Shown: in pieces, positions 1-11,051 of the stretch
Layout: each line of letters starts with the position of its first letter
Position numbering within the stretch: position 1 is the first letter of the stretch
Source: Erwinia billingiae Eb661
GTDB lineage: Bacteria > Pseudomonadota > Gammaproteobacteria > Enterobacterales > Enterobacteriaceae
Direction: 5' to 3'
NCBI RefSeq assembly: GCF_000196615.1
Contig: NC_014306.1
Span: 4,650,001-4,714,000, forward strand
Length of the DNA stretch: 64,000 nt
Made by a program: the position numbers and the translations under genes
The notes under the pieces: model-generated
What the model was told of the DNA's origin: nothing
The model's database searches: none
The model's input: only the letters and a program-made list of their open reading frames with translations

Positions 1-1555
1 GGCAATCGTCAAGTCCCTCAAGGCATTGCCGGTATATGGTCCGCTGTTCCCGGCAGTGGTTACCGAGGCGAACAGTGATGAAGCCACGGTCACCATGCGT
101 GACGGCAGCAGCATCGCGCTGAATCTGGCGGGTATGCGCTGGGCACGTCCATACAAATCCGACACGGCACAAGGCCGCACGCCAAAATCGGTGACGGAAG
201 TGGTTCAGGCCGGTCAGCAAATTTGGGTCTACAAAGTGGATTCCGGCTGGGCGCTGGGTCAGGTGCCGGATGTGAACTCCTCACTGGTTTCGCTGGATCC
301 CCATAACGGTGCGGTTCGTGCGCTGGTGGGTGGCTTCGACTTTAATCAGAGCAAATTCAACCGTGCCACTCAGGCACTGCGCCAGGTGGGCTCGAACATC
401 AAGCCGTTCCTGTACACCGCCGCGATGGACCGTGGGCTGACGCTGGCCTCTATCCTTAACGACGTGCCGATTTCACGTTGGGATGCGGGTGCCGGCTCTG
501 ACTGGCGTCCGAAGAACTCACCGCCAACCTACGATGGTCCAATCCGCTTGCGTCAGGGTCTGGGACAGTCGAAAAACGTGGTGATGGTGCGGGCTATGCG
601 CGCAATGGGCGTCGATTACGCGGCACAATATCTGCAGCGTTTTGGCTTCCCGGCACAAAACATCGTTCACACCGAATCGTTAGCGCTGGGTTCCGCGTCC
701 TTTACCCCGCTGCAGATGGTGCGCGGTTACTCCGTTATGGCTAACGGCGGTTTCCTGGTTGACCCTTACTTCATCAGCAAGATCGAAGATGAGCAAGGCA
801 ACACCCTGTTTGAAGAGAAACCGAAGGTCGCCTGCCCGGAGTGCAATCTTCCGGTCATTTACGGCGAAACCAAGAAAGCGGTCGCTCTGAGTGAAGACAG
901 CGTGGAAAACGTTGCCGTCTCGAAAGAAGGTGAAAAGACCGCCGTTCCTCAGCCGCAGCTTGAGCAGGTTTCGCAGAAGCAGGCCGAGCAGGATGGCGAG
1001 CAGCAATACGCGCCTCACGTGATCAACACGCCGCTGTCGTTCCTGATTAAGAGTGCAATGAACTCGAACATCTTCGGCGAGCCAGGCTGGATGGGAACCG
1101 GCTGGCGCGCAGGTCGTGATTTAGGTCGCAACGATATCGGCGGCAAAACCGGGACAACCAACAGCTCGAAAGATGCCTGGTTCTCTGGTTATGGCCCTGG
1201 CGTGGTGACCTCGGTGTGGATTGGCTTTGATGACCACCGTCGCGATCTGGGTCGCACCACGGCGTCGGGTGCGATCAAGGATCAGATTTCAGGGTATGAA
1301 GGCGGCGCGAAAAGTGCTCAGCCTGCCTGGGATCAGTATATGAAAGCTGCGCTGGATGGCGTGCCTGTTCAACCCCTGACTCCGCCGGAAGGCGTGGTGA
1401 CGGTGACCATTGACCGTGGCACCGGCAAGCTGGCGAATGGCGGTGGCAACACCCGTCAGGAATACTTCATCGATGGCACCCAGCCTACCGAGTACTCCGT
1501 GCATGATGTCGGCACCACGCTGATGGATAACGGCCAGAGTCATGAACTGTTCTGA
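1..1555 (+). CDS. mrcA: Penicillin-binding protein 1a, 3' part (5' end outside window)
   Basis: Bifunctional inner-membrane peptidoglycan synthase. Only the C-terminal 517 or so residues are present; the frame is open from base 2, so the ATG at 26 is internal and the glycosyltransferase domain lies upstream of the window. The transpeptidase domain is complete: the acyl-enzyme motif SNIK is at 392-403, SKN at 569-577 and KTGTT at 1145-1159. The OB-like insert precedes it and the end (GQSHELF) matches the E. coli PBP1a tail closely. It is convergent with nudE, with two hairpins between them. Family assignment is secure from near-continuous similarity to E. coli MrcA recalled by eye. Confidence 0.97.
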   Translation, partial: AIVKSLKALPVYGPLFPAVVTEANSDEATVTMRDGSSIALNLAGMRWARPYKSDTAQGRTPKSVTEVVQAGQQIWVYKVDSGWALGQVPDVNSSLVSLDPHNGAVRALVGGFDFNQSKFNRATQALRQVGSNIKPFLYTAAMDRGLTLASILNDVPISRWDAGAGSDWRPKNSPPTYDGPIRLRQGLGQSKNVVMVRAMRAMGVDYAAQYLQRFGFPAQNIVHTESLALGSASFTPLQMVRGYSVMANGGFLVDPYFISKIEDEQGNTLFEEKPKVACPECNLPVIYGETKKAVALSEDSVENVAVSKEGEKTAVPQPQLEQVSQKQAEQDGEQQYAPHVINTPLSFLIKSAMNSNIFGEPGWMGTGWRAGRDLGRNDIGGKTGTTNSSKDAWFSGYGPGVVTSVWIGFDDHRRDLGRTTASGAIKDQISGYEGGAKSAQPAWDQYMKAALDGVPVQPLTPPEGVVTVTIDRGTGKLANGGGNTRQEYFIDGTQPTEYSVHDVGTTLMDNGQSHELF

Positions 1556-1573
1556 TCGTTAAGCCAACAAAAA

Positions 1574-1638
1574 GGGACGCGCCGTTATCCGGCGCGTCCC
1601 TCTTAATCAACGAAAGCGGGCCTGGTGCCCGCTTTTTT
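1574..1638. terminator. Two terminator hairpins between mrcA and nudE
   Basis: The first is a perfect 10-bp stem (GGGACGCGCC at 1574-1583 with GGCGCGTCCC at 1591-1600) preceded by A-rich sequence, so it reads as a terminator on the minus strand for nudE. The second (AGCGGGC at 1615-1621 with GCCCGCT at 1627-1633) is followed by six T at 1633-1638 and suits mrcA on the plus strand. The nudE stop codon overlaps the second T-run. Confidence 0.8.
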
Positions 1639-2203
1639 AATAGCGAATGCGGCCCTGCTTCACCAGCCATTCACGGACCAGGAACAGCGCACTGACGTTA
1701 CGCGCCTCGCAGAAGTCCGGTTCTTGTAACAATCCCAGCAGGTTATCCAGCGGCCAGCGCAGCTGCGGAAGGGGTTCAGGTTCATCTCCCTCCAGCTTCT
1801 CTTCATAGAGCTTTTCCGCCACCACGATATTCATTTTGCTGGAGAAATAGGACGGTGCCAGCGTCAGTTTACCCAGCGTTTCCAGCGTTTCCGCGCCGAA
1901 ACCCGCTTCCTCTTTCAGCTCACGGTTTGCCGCTTCAAACGGGGTTTCGCCTGGGTCAATCAACCCTTTTGGAAAGCCGAGTTCATAGCATTCCAGCCCC
2001 ACCGCATACTCCTGGATCAGGATAATGTGGTCGTCGATAATCGGCACGATCATTACCGCTTCGCGGTCAGTGGGTTTCATCCGCTCATAGACTCTACGGG
2101 CACCGTTACTGAATGCCAGGTCTACGGCCTCAACGGTGAACAGGCGCGAGCGTGCCACGGCTTCCACATTAAGGATTTTGGGTTTCTGCAGTTGTCTGGT
2201 CAT
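1637..2203 (-). CDS. nudE: ADP compounds hydrolase NudE (Nudix)
   Basis: A 188-residue Nudix hydrolase, close to the usual 186 of E. coli NudE. By family it cleaves ADP-ribose, NADH, Ap3A and similar compounds into a mononucleotide and a phosphorylated partner in the cytoplasm. The Nudix box is plain: GFPKGLIDPGETPF followed by REL.EEAG, which supplies the metal-binding glutamates. It lies convergent to mrcA and divergent from igaA, as in E. coli. The start gives MTRQLQKPKIL, the normal family N-terminus. Confidence 0.95.
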   Translation of the reverse strand: MTRQLQKPKILNVEAVARSRLFTVEAVDLAFSNGARRVYERMKPTDREAVMIVPIIDDHIILIQEYAVGLECYELGFPKGLIDPGETPFEAANRELKEEAGFGAETLETLGKLTLAPSYFSSKMNIVVAEKLYEEKLEGDEPEPLPQLRWPLDNLLGLLQEPDFCEARNVSALFLVREWLVKQGRIRY

Positions 2204-2612
2204 AGTGGCCCCAGGAAAAAAGCCAAAAAATGAGCGTCATAGCCCGTAAGTCACGGCATATTGACCGTCGTACCCCCATTGTGCGGCACCGGAGTGGGGA
2301 TGCCAATCATCGCATGGATTATTTTACGTAGTTATAACAAATGCGCGTCGGCTAGCATGAAAAGTTTTAAAAAAAGTCAATCAGGACCAGTAAAAATAGG
2401 ATTATGCCGATACTGATGCGGCAAATGGGTTGATACCATCACAACAGGGAATCTTATACTAATAATCTAATTTTATGATTTTGCGCGCTATTTTTGTATA
2501 CACAGCGGATTGCCAGAGCCGTCTAAACCCGCCACAATGTCGGTAACGATATGATCAAAGCCGGGTATCATCATAATGACGACGGGAGCATCGTGGCAGG
2601 AATGAGGGAAGC
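2204..2612. other. 409-bp nudE-igaA intergenic region with candidate igaA promoter
   Basis: No gene is seen here. The stretch is more AT-rich than its neighbours and contains an A-tract near 2370. A candidate sigma-70 promoter for igaA is TTGATA at 2430-2435 and TATACT at 2455-2460; the 19-bp spacer is rather long, so this is tentative. A ribosome-binding GAGGGA lies just before the igaA ATG. Confidence 0.4.
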
Positions 2613-4751
2613 ATGAGCACAATAGTCATTATATTGGCTGTAATGCTGGCCTGCTCGATGGGAGCGGGATGTTTCTTTTGGTACGCTATGCGGCATCGCC
2701 CGCCGTTGGCGAAACCACTGCCATTCATCAGTCCTCCATTTCGTAAACTGAGCGACGACGAGCGCAAAGCCGTTGAGCGCTATATCAGCCTGCTTGAAAA
2801 ACATCGCGATAACACCTTACCCGGTGGTACCAGCAGGACAGCCGAACCGCTGGTCCTCACCTCGCAAAGCAGCAACGTCTACCCTGTCACCCGCTCGATT
2901 ACCCGCTACGGCCTCTCCACTGATGATCCCAACAAATGGCGTTACTACCTGGATGCGGTAGAAGTGCATTTGCCGCCGTTGTGGGAACAGTATATTGCTG
3001 AAGAGAACTACGTTGAGCTGATCAAAACGCAATCCATTCCGCTGGTCATTTCGTTAAATGGCCATTCGCTGGTGAATTACGTTTATGAACAGCCCGCGCT
3101 GGCCCCGGCTATTCGCCCGGTGTCGCAAAACGCCTCGATCAGGAAAGAAGAGAGCGAAAACATTGAGCTGGTCAGCGTGCGCAAGGAAACCGCCGAAGAG
3201 TATGCCCTGAGCCGCCCGGACGGCACGCGTGAAGCGTCCGCAATCTGCATCGCCTTCCTGCTGTTCTTTGTCAGTCTGGTCGGCCCTGAACTGTTGATGC
3301 CGTGGCTGGTGCTGGCTGGCGCCGCGATGATTGCGGTAAGCTGCTGGTTCCTCTACCGTCGTCCTGGCGAAAAAGATCTCCGCGAAATTCACTGCCTGCG
3401 CGGCGCGCCTAAGCGCTGGGGATTGTTCGGCGAATCGAACCAGGGACAGGTCAGCAATATTTCACTGGGCATCATTGACCTGATTTACCCGCCACACTGG
3501 CAGCCCTACGTCTCTACTGATTTGGGCCAGTCGACTGAAATAGATATTTACCTGAACCGCCAGGTTGTCCGCCAGGGGCGTTTCCTCTCGCTGCAGGATG
3601 AGGTGCGCAACTTCCCGATTCAGCGCTGGAAAAAGAATCTGGTGCTGGCGGCAGGATCGTTACTGGTAATGGTGCTGCTGGTTGCGTGGATCCCGCTCAG
3701 TATGCCGCTCAAGCTGAGCCTGGCGTGGTTAAAGGGCACCGAAAGCGTTCAGGTTCAGACGGTCAACGATCTGGAAAAAATGCCGCTGCATATCGGTGAC
3801 AGCCTGAAGGTCAACGGCGAAGGCATGTGTTCCATCCCGGCAACCTATCAGGGCAACCGCACTTACGCCTTTATGCCGTTCGACTGCTCGGCAGTTTACT
3901 GGAATAACGCCGCTCCCCTGCCCCAGCCGCAGTCCGACATTATTGATAAAGCCACCGCGCTGCTCAGCACCACCAGCATGCAGCTCCACCCGCAAAGCAA
4001 CACCGATCCAAAGCTCAACCCACAGCTGGCAACGGCTATACAGAAATCCGGCATGATCCTGCTGGACGATTTCTCGGACATCGTCCTGAGAACCCAGGAG
4101 TTATGCAGTCAGGATCAGGATTGCGTACGGCTGAAGAATGCGCTGGTTAACCTCGGCAATGCCAAAGACTGGGATACGCTGGTGCGCCGGGCGGATTCCG
4201 GCTCGCTGAACGGCATGAATGTGCTGCTGCGCCCGGTCAGCGCTGAAGCGCTGGAAAATCTGGTGAATACCGCCACCTCTTCGTTCTTCTACCGCGAGAC
4301 ACGCCGTGCGGCGGAAGCGCTGAACAGCCCACCGCCAGGCGGCTTCCTGATCCTCAGCGATGAAGGCCGGCAGCTAGTGAACCAGCAGGCACCGAGCGTT
4401 TCACTGTTTGATTTCAATGCACCCGACCAGTGGCCCGAGCTGCAACGTCTGGCCGGCATGCTGCTGCACACCCAGTTTTACGCCAGCGGCATCGTCACCA
4501 ACATCACCACCGATGCAAACGGCACCCGTCATATTGCGCTGCACAGCGCACCGGACAAACTGACGCTGTGGCGTTATCTGGGCACCAGCCTGCTGCTACT
4601 GGTGGTTACGCTCAGTTTTGTGATCAACGGCCTGTTGGCGTTGAAGCGCATCCACGGTAATCGCCAGCGCCTGATTGCCATCCAAACCTATTACGACAAG
4701 TGCTTCAGCCCCTCGCTGAGCACCAGCCAGAGCATTCGCCCGTTATTCTGA
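2613..4751 (+). CDS. igaA: IgaA, membrane attenuator of the Rcs phosphorelay
   Basis: A 712-residue multi-pass inner-membrane protein of the IgaA/YrfF family. In Salmonella and E. coli it restrains RcsD and so keeps the Rcs envelope-stress response off; it is usually essential unless rcs is also lost. Hydrophobic segments are visible at the N-terminus, near residues 207-247, near 345-365 and near 655-678, matching the known topology of two cytoplasmic domains and one large periplasmic domain. Conserved blocks include ITRYG.STDDPNKWRYYLD, LREIHCLRG.P.RWGLFGE and the periplasmic QKSGM.LLDDF. In E. coli the next gene is yrfG; here hslR follows after only 139 bp. Confidence 0.95.
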   Translation: MSTIVIILAVMLACSMGAGCFFWYAMRHRPPLAKPLPFISPPFRKLSDDERKAVERYISLLEKHRDNTLPGGTSRTAEPLVLTSQSSNVYPVTRSITRYGLSTDDPNKWRYYLDAVEVHLPPLWEQYIAEENYVELIKTQSIPLVISLNGHSLVNYVYEQPALAPAIRPVSQNASIRKEESENIELVSVRKETAEEYALSRPDGTREASAICIAFLLFFVSLVGPELLMPWLVLAGAAMIAVSCWFLYRRPGEKDLREIHCLRGAPKRWGLFGESNQGQVSNISLGIIDLIYPPHWQPYVSTDLGQSTEIDIYLNRQVVRQGRFLSLQDEVRNFPIQRWKKNLVLAAGSLLVMVLLVAWIPLSMPLKLSLAWLKGTESVQVQTVNDLEKMPLHIGDSLKVNGEGMCSIPATYQGNRTYAFMPFDCSAVYWNNAAPLPQPQSDIIDKATALLSTTSMQLHPQSNTDPKLNPQLATAIQKSGMILLDDFSDIVLRTQELCSQDQDCVRLKNALVNLGNAKDWDTLVRRADSGSLNGMNVLLRPVSAEALENLVNTATSSFFYRETRRAAEALNSPPPGGFLILSDEGRQLVNQQAPSVSLFDFNAPDQWPELQRLAGMLLHTQFYASGIVTNITTDANGTRHIALHSAPDKLTLWRYLGTSLLLLVVTLSFVINGLLALKRIHGNRQRLIAIQTYYDKCFSPSLSTSQSIRPLF

Positions 4752-4836
4752 GCCGGTCAGTTTTATGCTATTTTTAAGGCTGACAAGGCGAATGGCCTCC
4801 CCTTCTGACTCCCCTGATTATCCTGCGATGAAGCGC

Positions 4837-4863
4837 CTTGAATTCCAGCGATTCACCCATACA
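4837..4863 (+). promoter_or_regulatory. Sigma-32 type heat-shock promoter for hslRO
   Basis: CTTGAA at 4837-4842 matches the RpoH -35 element and ACCCATACA at 4855-4863 matches the CCCCAT-type -10, with a 12-bp gap. This lies 28 bp before hslR, a gene known to be RpoH-dependent in E. coli, so sequence and context agree. The transcription start has not been shown. Confidence 0.65.
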
Positions 4864-4890
4864 TAGGGGTATTCCCATCAAGGAGCAGCG

Positions 4891-5292
4891 ATGAAAGAGA
4901 AATCCGCAGAGGCGATTCGGCTGGATAAGTGGCTGTGGGCCGCTCGCTTCTACAAAACCCGTTCTGCGGCGCGCCAGATGATTGAGGGTGGCAAAGTCCA
5001 CTACAACGGTCAGCGCAGCAAGCCGAGTAAAATCGTTGAGCTGAATGCTGAACTGACGCTCCGGCAGGGAAATGATGAACGCACCGTGATCGTGCTGGCC
5101 ATCAGCGAACAGCGCCGCCCGGCGGTGGAAGCTCAGCTGATGTACGAAGAGACGGCACAAAGTATTGAGAAACGGGAAAAGATAGCGCTGGCGCGAAAAA
5201 TGAACGCGCTGACCATGCCGCATCCCGACCGCCGCCCGGATAAAAAAGAGCGACGGGACTTAATGAAATTTAAAAATTCTGGCGACGAGTAA
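4891..5292 (+). CDS. hslR: Heat shock protein 15 (Hsp15), ribosome-associated
   Basis: A 133-residue basic RNA-binding protein. An S4 domain occupies roughly residues 9-45 ([16 protein letters not shown]...GGKVHYNG), followed by a charged C-terminal tail. In E. coli Hsp15 binds 50S subunits that carry a stalled nascent chain and tRNA and helps recycle them. The ATG follows an AAGGAG ribosome-binding site. It sits 22 bp before hslO and most likely forms an operon with it from the heat-shock promoter upstream. Confidence 0.95.
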   Translation: MKEKSAEAIRLDKWLWAARFYKTRSAARQMIEGGKVHYNGQRSKPSKIVELNAELTLRQGNDERTVIVLAISEQRRPAVEAQLMYEETAQSIEKREKIALARKMNALTMPHPDRRPDKKERRDLMKFKNSGDE

Positions 5293-5314
5293 TCCGCCCA
5301 AACGAGAGAGAATC

Positions 5315-6193
5315 ATGGCTCATCAAGATCAAATGCACCGTTACCTGTTCGAAAACCATGCCGTGCGTGGCGAACTGGTTACCGTTTCCGACACCTGGCG
5401 TGAAATCATCAAAGGCCACGACTATCCGTTACCGGTGCAGAAAGTACTGGGCGAACTGCTTGTTGCCACCAGCCTGCTGACCGCCACGCTGAAGTTTGAC
5501 GGCGATATCACCGTCCAGCTGCAGGGCGATGGCCCGCTGAACCTGGCGGTCATCAACGGCAACAACCGCCAGGAAATGCGCGGCGTTGCACGTATGCAGG
5601 GTGAAATTGCGGCAGAAAGCACGCTGAAAGAGATGGTCGGCAACGGCTACCTGGTGATCACCATTTCCCCGGCGGAAGGTGAGCGTTATCAGGGCGTGGT
5701 AGGGCTGGAAGGCGAGACGCTGGCGGAGTGCCTGGAAGATTACTTTATGCGCTCTGAACAGCTGCCAACGCGCCTGTTTATCCGCACCGGCGAAATCGAA
5801 GGCCAGCAGGGCGCAGGCGGGATCCTGTTGCAGGTGCTGCCAGCGCAGGATGCTAACCCGGATGACTTCACCCATCTGGCCACGCTGACCGAAACCATCA
5901 AAACCGACGAGCTGCTCGGCCTGCCGGCGAATGATGTGTTGTGGCGCCTGTATCACCAGGAAGAAGTGACGATTTTCGATCCGCAAGACGTTTGCTTCCG
6001 CTGCACCTGCTCGCACGAGCGCTGTGGCGAAGTGCTGGCGACGCTGCCTGAAGCCGAAGTGGACGAAATCCTTGCCGAAGATGGCAAAATCGACATGCAC
6101 TGTGACTACTGCGGCAGCCACTATACCTACGACGCGGTGGATATTGCGGCGATTCGTAACGGTTCTTCCGCGAGTAACGATCAGCTTCATTGA
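5315..6193 (+). CDS. hslO: Redox-switched chaperone Hsp33
   Basis: A 292-residue cytoplasmic holdase chaperone activated by oxidation. The C-terminal zinc switch is intact: a CxC pair within CFRCTC and a CxxC pair within CDYCG, the four cysteines that bind zinc when reduced and form disulfides under oxidative stress. The N-terminal domain begins [13 protein letters not shown] as in the family. It is the second gene of the hslRO pair. In E. coli yhgE follows; here pckA is next. Confidence 0.97.
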   Translation: MAHQDQMHRYLFENHAVRGELVTVSDTWREIIKGHDYPLPVQKVLGELLVATSLLTATLKFDGDITVQLQGDGPLNLAVINGNNRQEMRGVARMQGEIAAESTLKEMVGNGYLVITISPAEGERYQGVVGLEGETLAECLEDYFMRSEQLPTRLFIRTGEIEGQQGAGGILLQVLPAQDANPDDFTHLATLTETIKTDELLGLPANDVLWRLYHQEEVTIFDPQDVCFRCTCSHERCGEVLATLPEAEVDEILAEDGKIDMHCDYCGSHYTYDAVDIAAIRNGSSASNDQLH

Positions 6194-6447
6194 TGCGACT
6201 CGCGTCGCAAACTGATGCGTTAATATGCACGAAATGGTCAGGCCTTAACCGGCCTGGCCCTGCACCTTCCTCTCTTCACGCGCTGCTTCTCATTTCTGCT
6301 GCTTTTGCCTTTCACTGCATCTTCACACGTGTAGACTGCGCGCGATCGTGTTTTCCGCATGAGGATGGATATGCGGAACATCACGGTTAATGGTCTTCCA
6401 TTACCCTACACTACGTTGCAGCACAGAGCCGATAAAGGAGCAGTAAC

Positions 6448-8061
6448 ATGCGTGATCTGACCCCGCAGGACCTCGTCGCTTATGGCATCACGGACACGGT
6501 TGAAATCGTCCATAACCCCGATTATGAAACGCTTTTTCACGAAGAAACCCGTCCAGGACTGTCCGGTTGTGAACGAGGCATTCAGACACAATCTGGCGCC
6601 ATTGCCGTCGATACCGGCATTTTTACCGGCCGCTCACCCAAAGATAAATATATCGTCCGCGATGACACCACCCGCGACACCCTGTGGTGGAACGATCGGG
6701 GCGAAGGTAAGAACGACAACCAGCCGCTCTCTGAGGAAAACTGGCAGGCCCTGAAATCCCTCGTCACGAAGCAACTGTCACACAAACGCCTGTTTGTGGT
6801 GGATGCCTGGTGCGGCGCCAATCCCGATAGCCGTCTTTGCGTGCGTTTTATCACTGAAGTGGCCTGGCAGGCGCACTTTGTGAAAAACATGTTTATCCGC
6901 CCGGATGACGCCGCGCTGGCCACCTTTGAGCCGGACTTCGTGGTGATGAACGGCGCTAAATGCACCAATCCACACTGGCAAAAACAGGGGCTGCACTCCG
7001 AGAATTTTGTTGCCTTCAACCTGACGGAACGTATTCAGCTGATTGGCGGCACCTGGTACGGCGGCGAAATGAAGAAAGGCCTGTTCGCCATCATGAACTA
7101 TCTGCTGCCGTTGAAGGGCATTGCTTCGATGCACTGCTCGGCGAACGTCGGCGAAAAAGGCGATGTGGCGGTGTTCTTTGGCCTCTCCGGCACCGGTAAA
7201 ACCACGCTTTCAACCGATCCGCTGCGCCAGCTGATCGGCGATGATGAACATGGCTGGGACGATGACGGCGTGTTTAACTTTGAAGGCGGCTGTTATGCCA
7301 AGACCATCAAGCTGTCTGAACAGGCTGAACCGGAAATTTATCAGGCGATTCGACGCGACGCCCTGTTGGAGAATGTGGTGATCCGTGCCGATGGCACCGT
7401 GGATTACGATGACGGCAGCAAGACCGAAAACACCCGCGTCTCCTACCCGATTGAGCACATCGATAACATCGTGAAGCCGGTCTCTAAGGCGGGCCACGCC
7501 AGTAAAGTGATCTTCCTGACTGCCGATGCGTTTGGCGTGCTGCCGCCGGTTTCACGGCTCAGCCCCGATCAGACCCAGTATCACTTCCTGTCGGGTTTCA
7601 CCGCCAAACTGGCGGGCACCGAACGCGGCGTGACCGAACCTACGCCGACCTTCTCCGCCTGTTTCGGTGCGGCCTTCCTGACGCTGCATCCAACGCAGTA
7701 TGCCGAAGTGCTGGTGAAGCGGATGGAAGCGGCCGGTGCGGAAGCCTATCTGGTCAATACCGGCTGGAACGGCAGCGGCAAGCGCATCTCCATTAAGGAT
7801 ACGCGGGCGATTATCAACGCCATTCTGGGCGGTGAGCTGTCGACAGCCGAAACCGTGACGCTGCCGGTGTTTAATCTGCAGATGCCTGTCGCGCTGCCGG
7901 GTGTGGATAGCCATATTCTCGATCCGCGAAACACCTGGAGTGATGAAGCCGAGTGGCAAGGGAAAGCCAACGATCTGGCCCAGCGGTTTATTGATAACTT
8001 CGATAAATACACCGATACGCCGGCCGGTGAGGCGTTAATCAAAGCCGGTCCGCAGCTGTAA
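6448..8061 (+). CDS. pckA: Phosphoenolpyruvate carboxykinase (ATP)
   Basis: A 537-residue enzyme converting oxaloacetate and ATP to phosphoenolpyruvate, CO2 and ADP, the committed gluconeogenic step. The P-loop [11 protein letters not shown] lies near residue 250 and the metal-binding [20 protein letters not shown] block follows. Length matches the E. coli enzyme (540). The ATG follows AAAGGAG. A 254-bp gap separates it from hslO; it carries the promoter but no operator I could assign with confidence. Confidence 0.97.
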   Translation: MRDLTPQDLVAYGITDTVEIVHNPDYETLFHEETRPGLSGCERGIQTQSGAIAVDTGIFTGRSPKDKYIVRDDTTRDTLWWNDRGEGKNDNQPLSEENWQALKSLVTKQLSHKRLFVVDAWCGANPDSRLCVRFITEVAWQAHFVKNMFIRPDDAALATFEPDFVVMNGAKCTNPHWQKQGLHSENFVAFNLTERIQLIGGTWYGGEMKKGLFAIMNYLLPLKGIASMHCSANVGEKGDVAVFFGLSGTGKTTLSTDPLRQLIGDDEHGWDDDGVFNFEGGCYAKTIKLSEQAEPEIYQAIRRDALLENVVIRADGTVDYDDGSKTENTRVSYPIEHIDNIVKPVSKAGHASKVIFLTADAFGVLPPVSRLSPDQTQYHFLSGFTAKLAGTERGVTEPTPTFSACFGAAFLTLHPTQYAEVLVKRMEAAGAEAYLVNTGWNGSGKRISIKDTRAIINAILGGELSTAETVTLPVFNLQMPVALPGVDSHILDPRNTWSDEAEWQGKANDLAQRFIDNFDKYTDTPAGEALIKAGPQL

Positions 8062-8064
8062 TTC

Positions 8065-8099
8065 AAAAAGGGCTTAGTCATCGACTAAGCCCTTTTTTT
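8065..8099. terminator. Bidirectional terminator between pckA and envZ
   Basis: A 10-bp stem GGGCTTAGTC (8070-8079) and GACTAAGCCC (8083-8092), flanked by five A on the left and seven T on the right. It can serve both convergent transcripts. Confidence 0.9.
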
Positions 8100-8116
8100 A
8101 CAGACAGATTTAACCG

Positions 8117-10185
<2,069 letters not shown>

Positions 10186-10475
10186 GTCGATACTCCCAAA
10201 GGCGCAATTGCCCGAGCTATTATTTTCAAAAAAGATGCCTGAATGTAACAGTCAATAATGGTTTATATTCTAGCCGAAATTGTTACAAAGCATATTAAAC
10301 AGCAGCTTATCTTTAATTTTGGCGGAAAAACCTGCGCTAATGCACAGCTTTTCAATGCCGAATAGTCAGAACAAACAAACAGTAAGCGCGGGCAGAAAAA
10401 TGCAGAAGGGATTTGCATCAGTGCGCGCCGCACAACAAAATAGTCGCAGCATTCCCGTGAAAGAAATGGATTACG

Positions 10476-10955
10476 ATGAAAACCCAACTGATTACCCGCG
10501 AAGGTTACGACAAGCTGAAGCAGGAACTCGACTTTCTCTGGCGGGAAGATCGGCCTGAAGTGACCAAAAAGGTGACCTGGGCGGCCAGCCTCGGTGACCG
10601 CAGTGAAAATGCCGATTACCAGTACAACAAGAAACGGCTGCGCGAGATTGACCGCCGCGTGCGCTATCTCACCAAATGCCTCGAGCAGCTGCGCATCGTG
10701 GAATACTCGCCGCAGCAGGATGGCAAAGTTTTCTTTGGTGCCTGGGTCGAGATTGAAAACGACGCGGGCGACGTGAAGCGTTTTCGCATCGCCGGCTACG
10801 ACGAGATTTTTGGCCGCAATGACTACATCTCAATCGATTCACCGATGGCCCGCGCGCTGCTGAAGAAAGAGGTCGGCGATTTGGCGGTGGTGCCTACGCC
10901 GGTTGGCGATGCGCACTGGTATGTGGTGGCGATCGACTACGTTAAACAATCCTAA
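10476..10955 (+). CDS. greB: Transcript cleavage factor GreB
   Basis: A 159-residue factor that enters the RNA polymerase secondary channel and stimulates cleavage of backtracked RNA. The N-terminal coiled coil (about 1-75) contains the acidic tip WAASLGDRSENADYQ, and the C-terminal FKBP-like domain ends in VVAIDYVK. Length is that of E. coli GreB (158), and the motif order separates it from GreA. It is divergent from ompR and followed by tex, as in E. coli. Confidence 0.97.
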   Translation: MKTQLITREGYDKLKQELDFLWREDRPEVTKKVTWAASLGDRSENADYQYNKKRLREIDRRVRYLTKCLEQLRIVEYSPQQDGKVFFGAWVEIENDAGDVKRFRIAGYDEIFGRNDYISIDSPMARALLKKEVGDLAVVPTPVGDAHWYVVAIDYVKQS

Positions 10956-11051
10956 TCACGCGGATGTGGGCGCTGAGTGTCGCCCGGCGACTGGCAATTT
11001 CCGCCTGCAATCCGTATAACTGTCCGCTGTCTATAAGCCATAAAGTAACCG

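Noticed and set aside
5429..6190. 253-codon open frame on the minus strand over hslO
   Set aside because: It is fully antisense to hslO, has no recognisable family or ribosome-binding site, and such long frames are common in GC-rich genes.
6239..6256. CAGGCC/GGCCTG hairpin after hslO as a terminator
   Set aside because: Short stem and no T-run; not enough to call.
6320..6345. Possible CRP site upstream of pckA
   Set aside because: Only one half-site resembles TCACA; the other half does not match.
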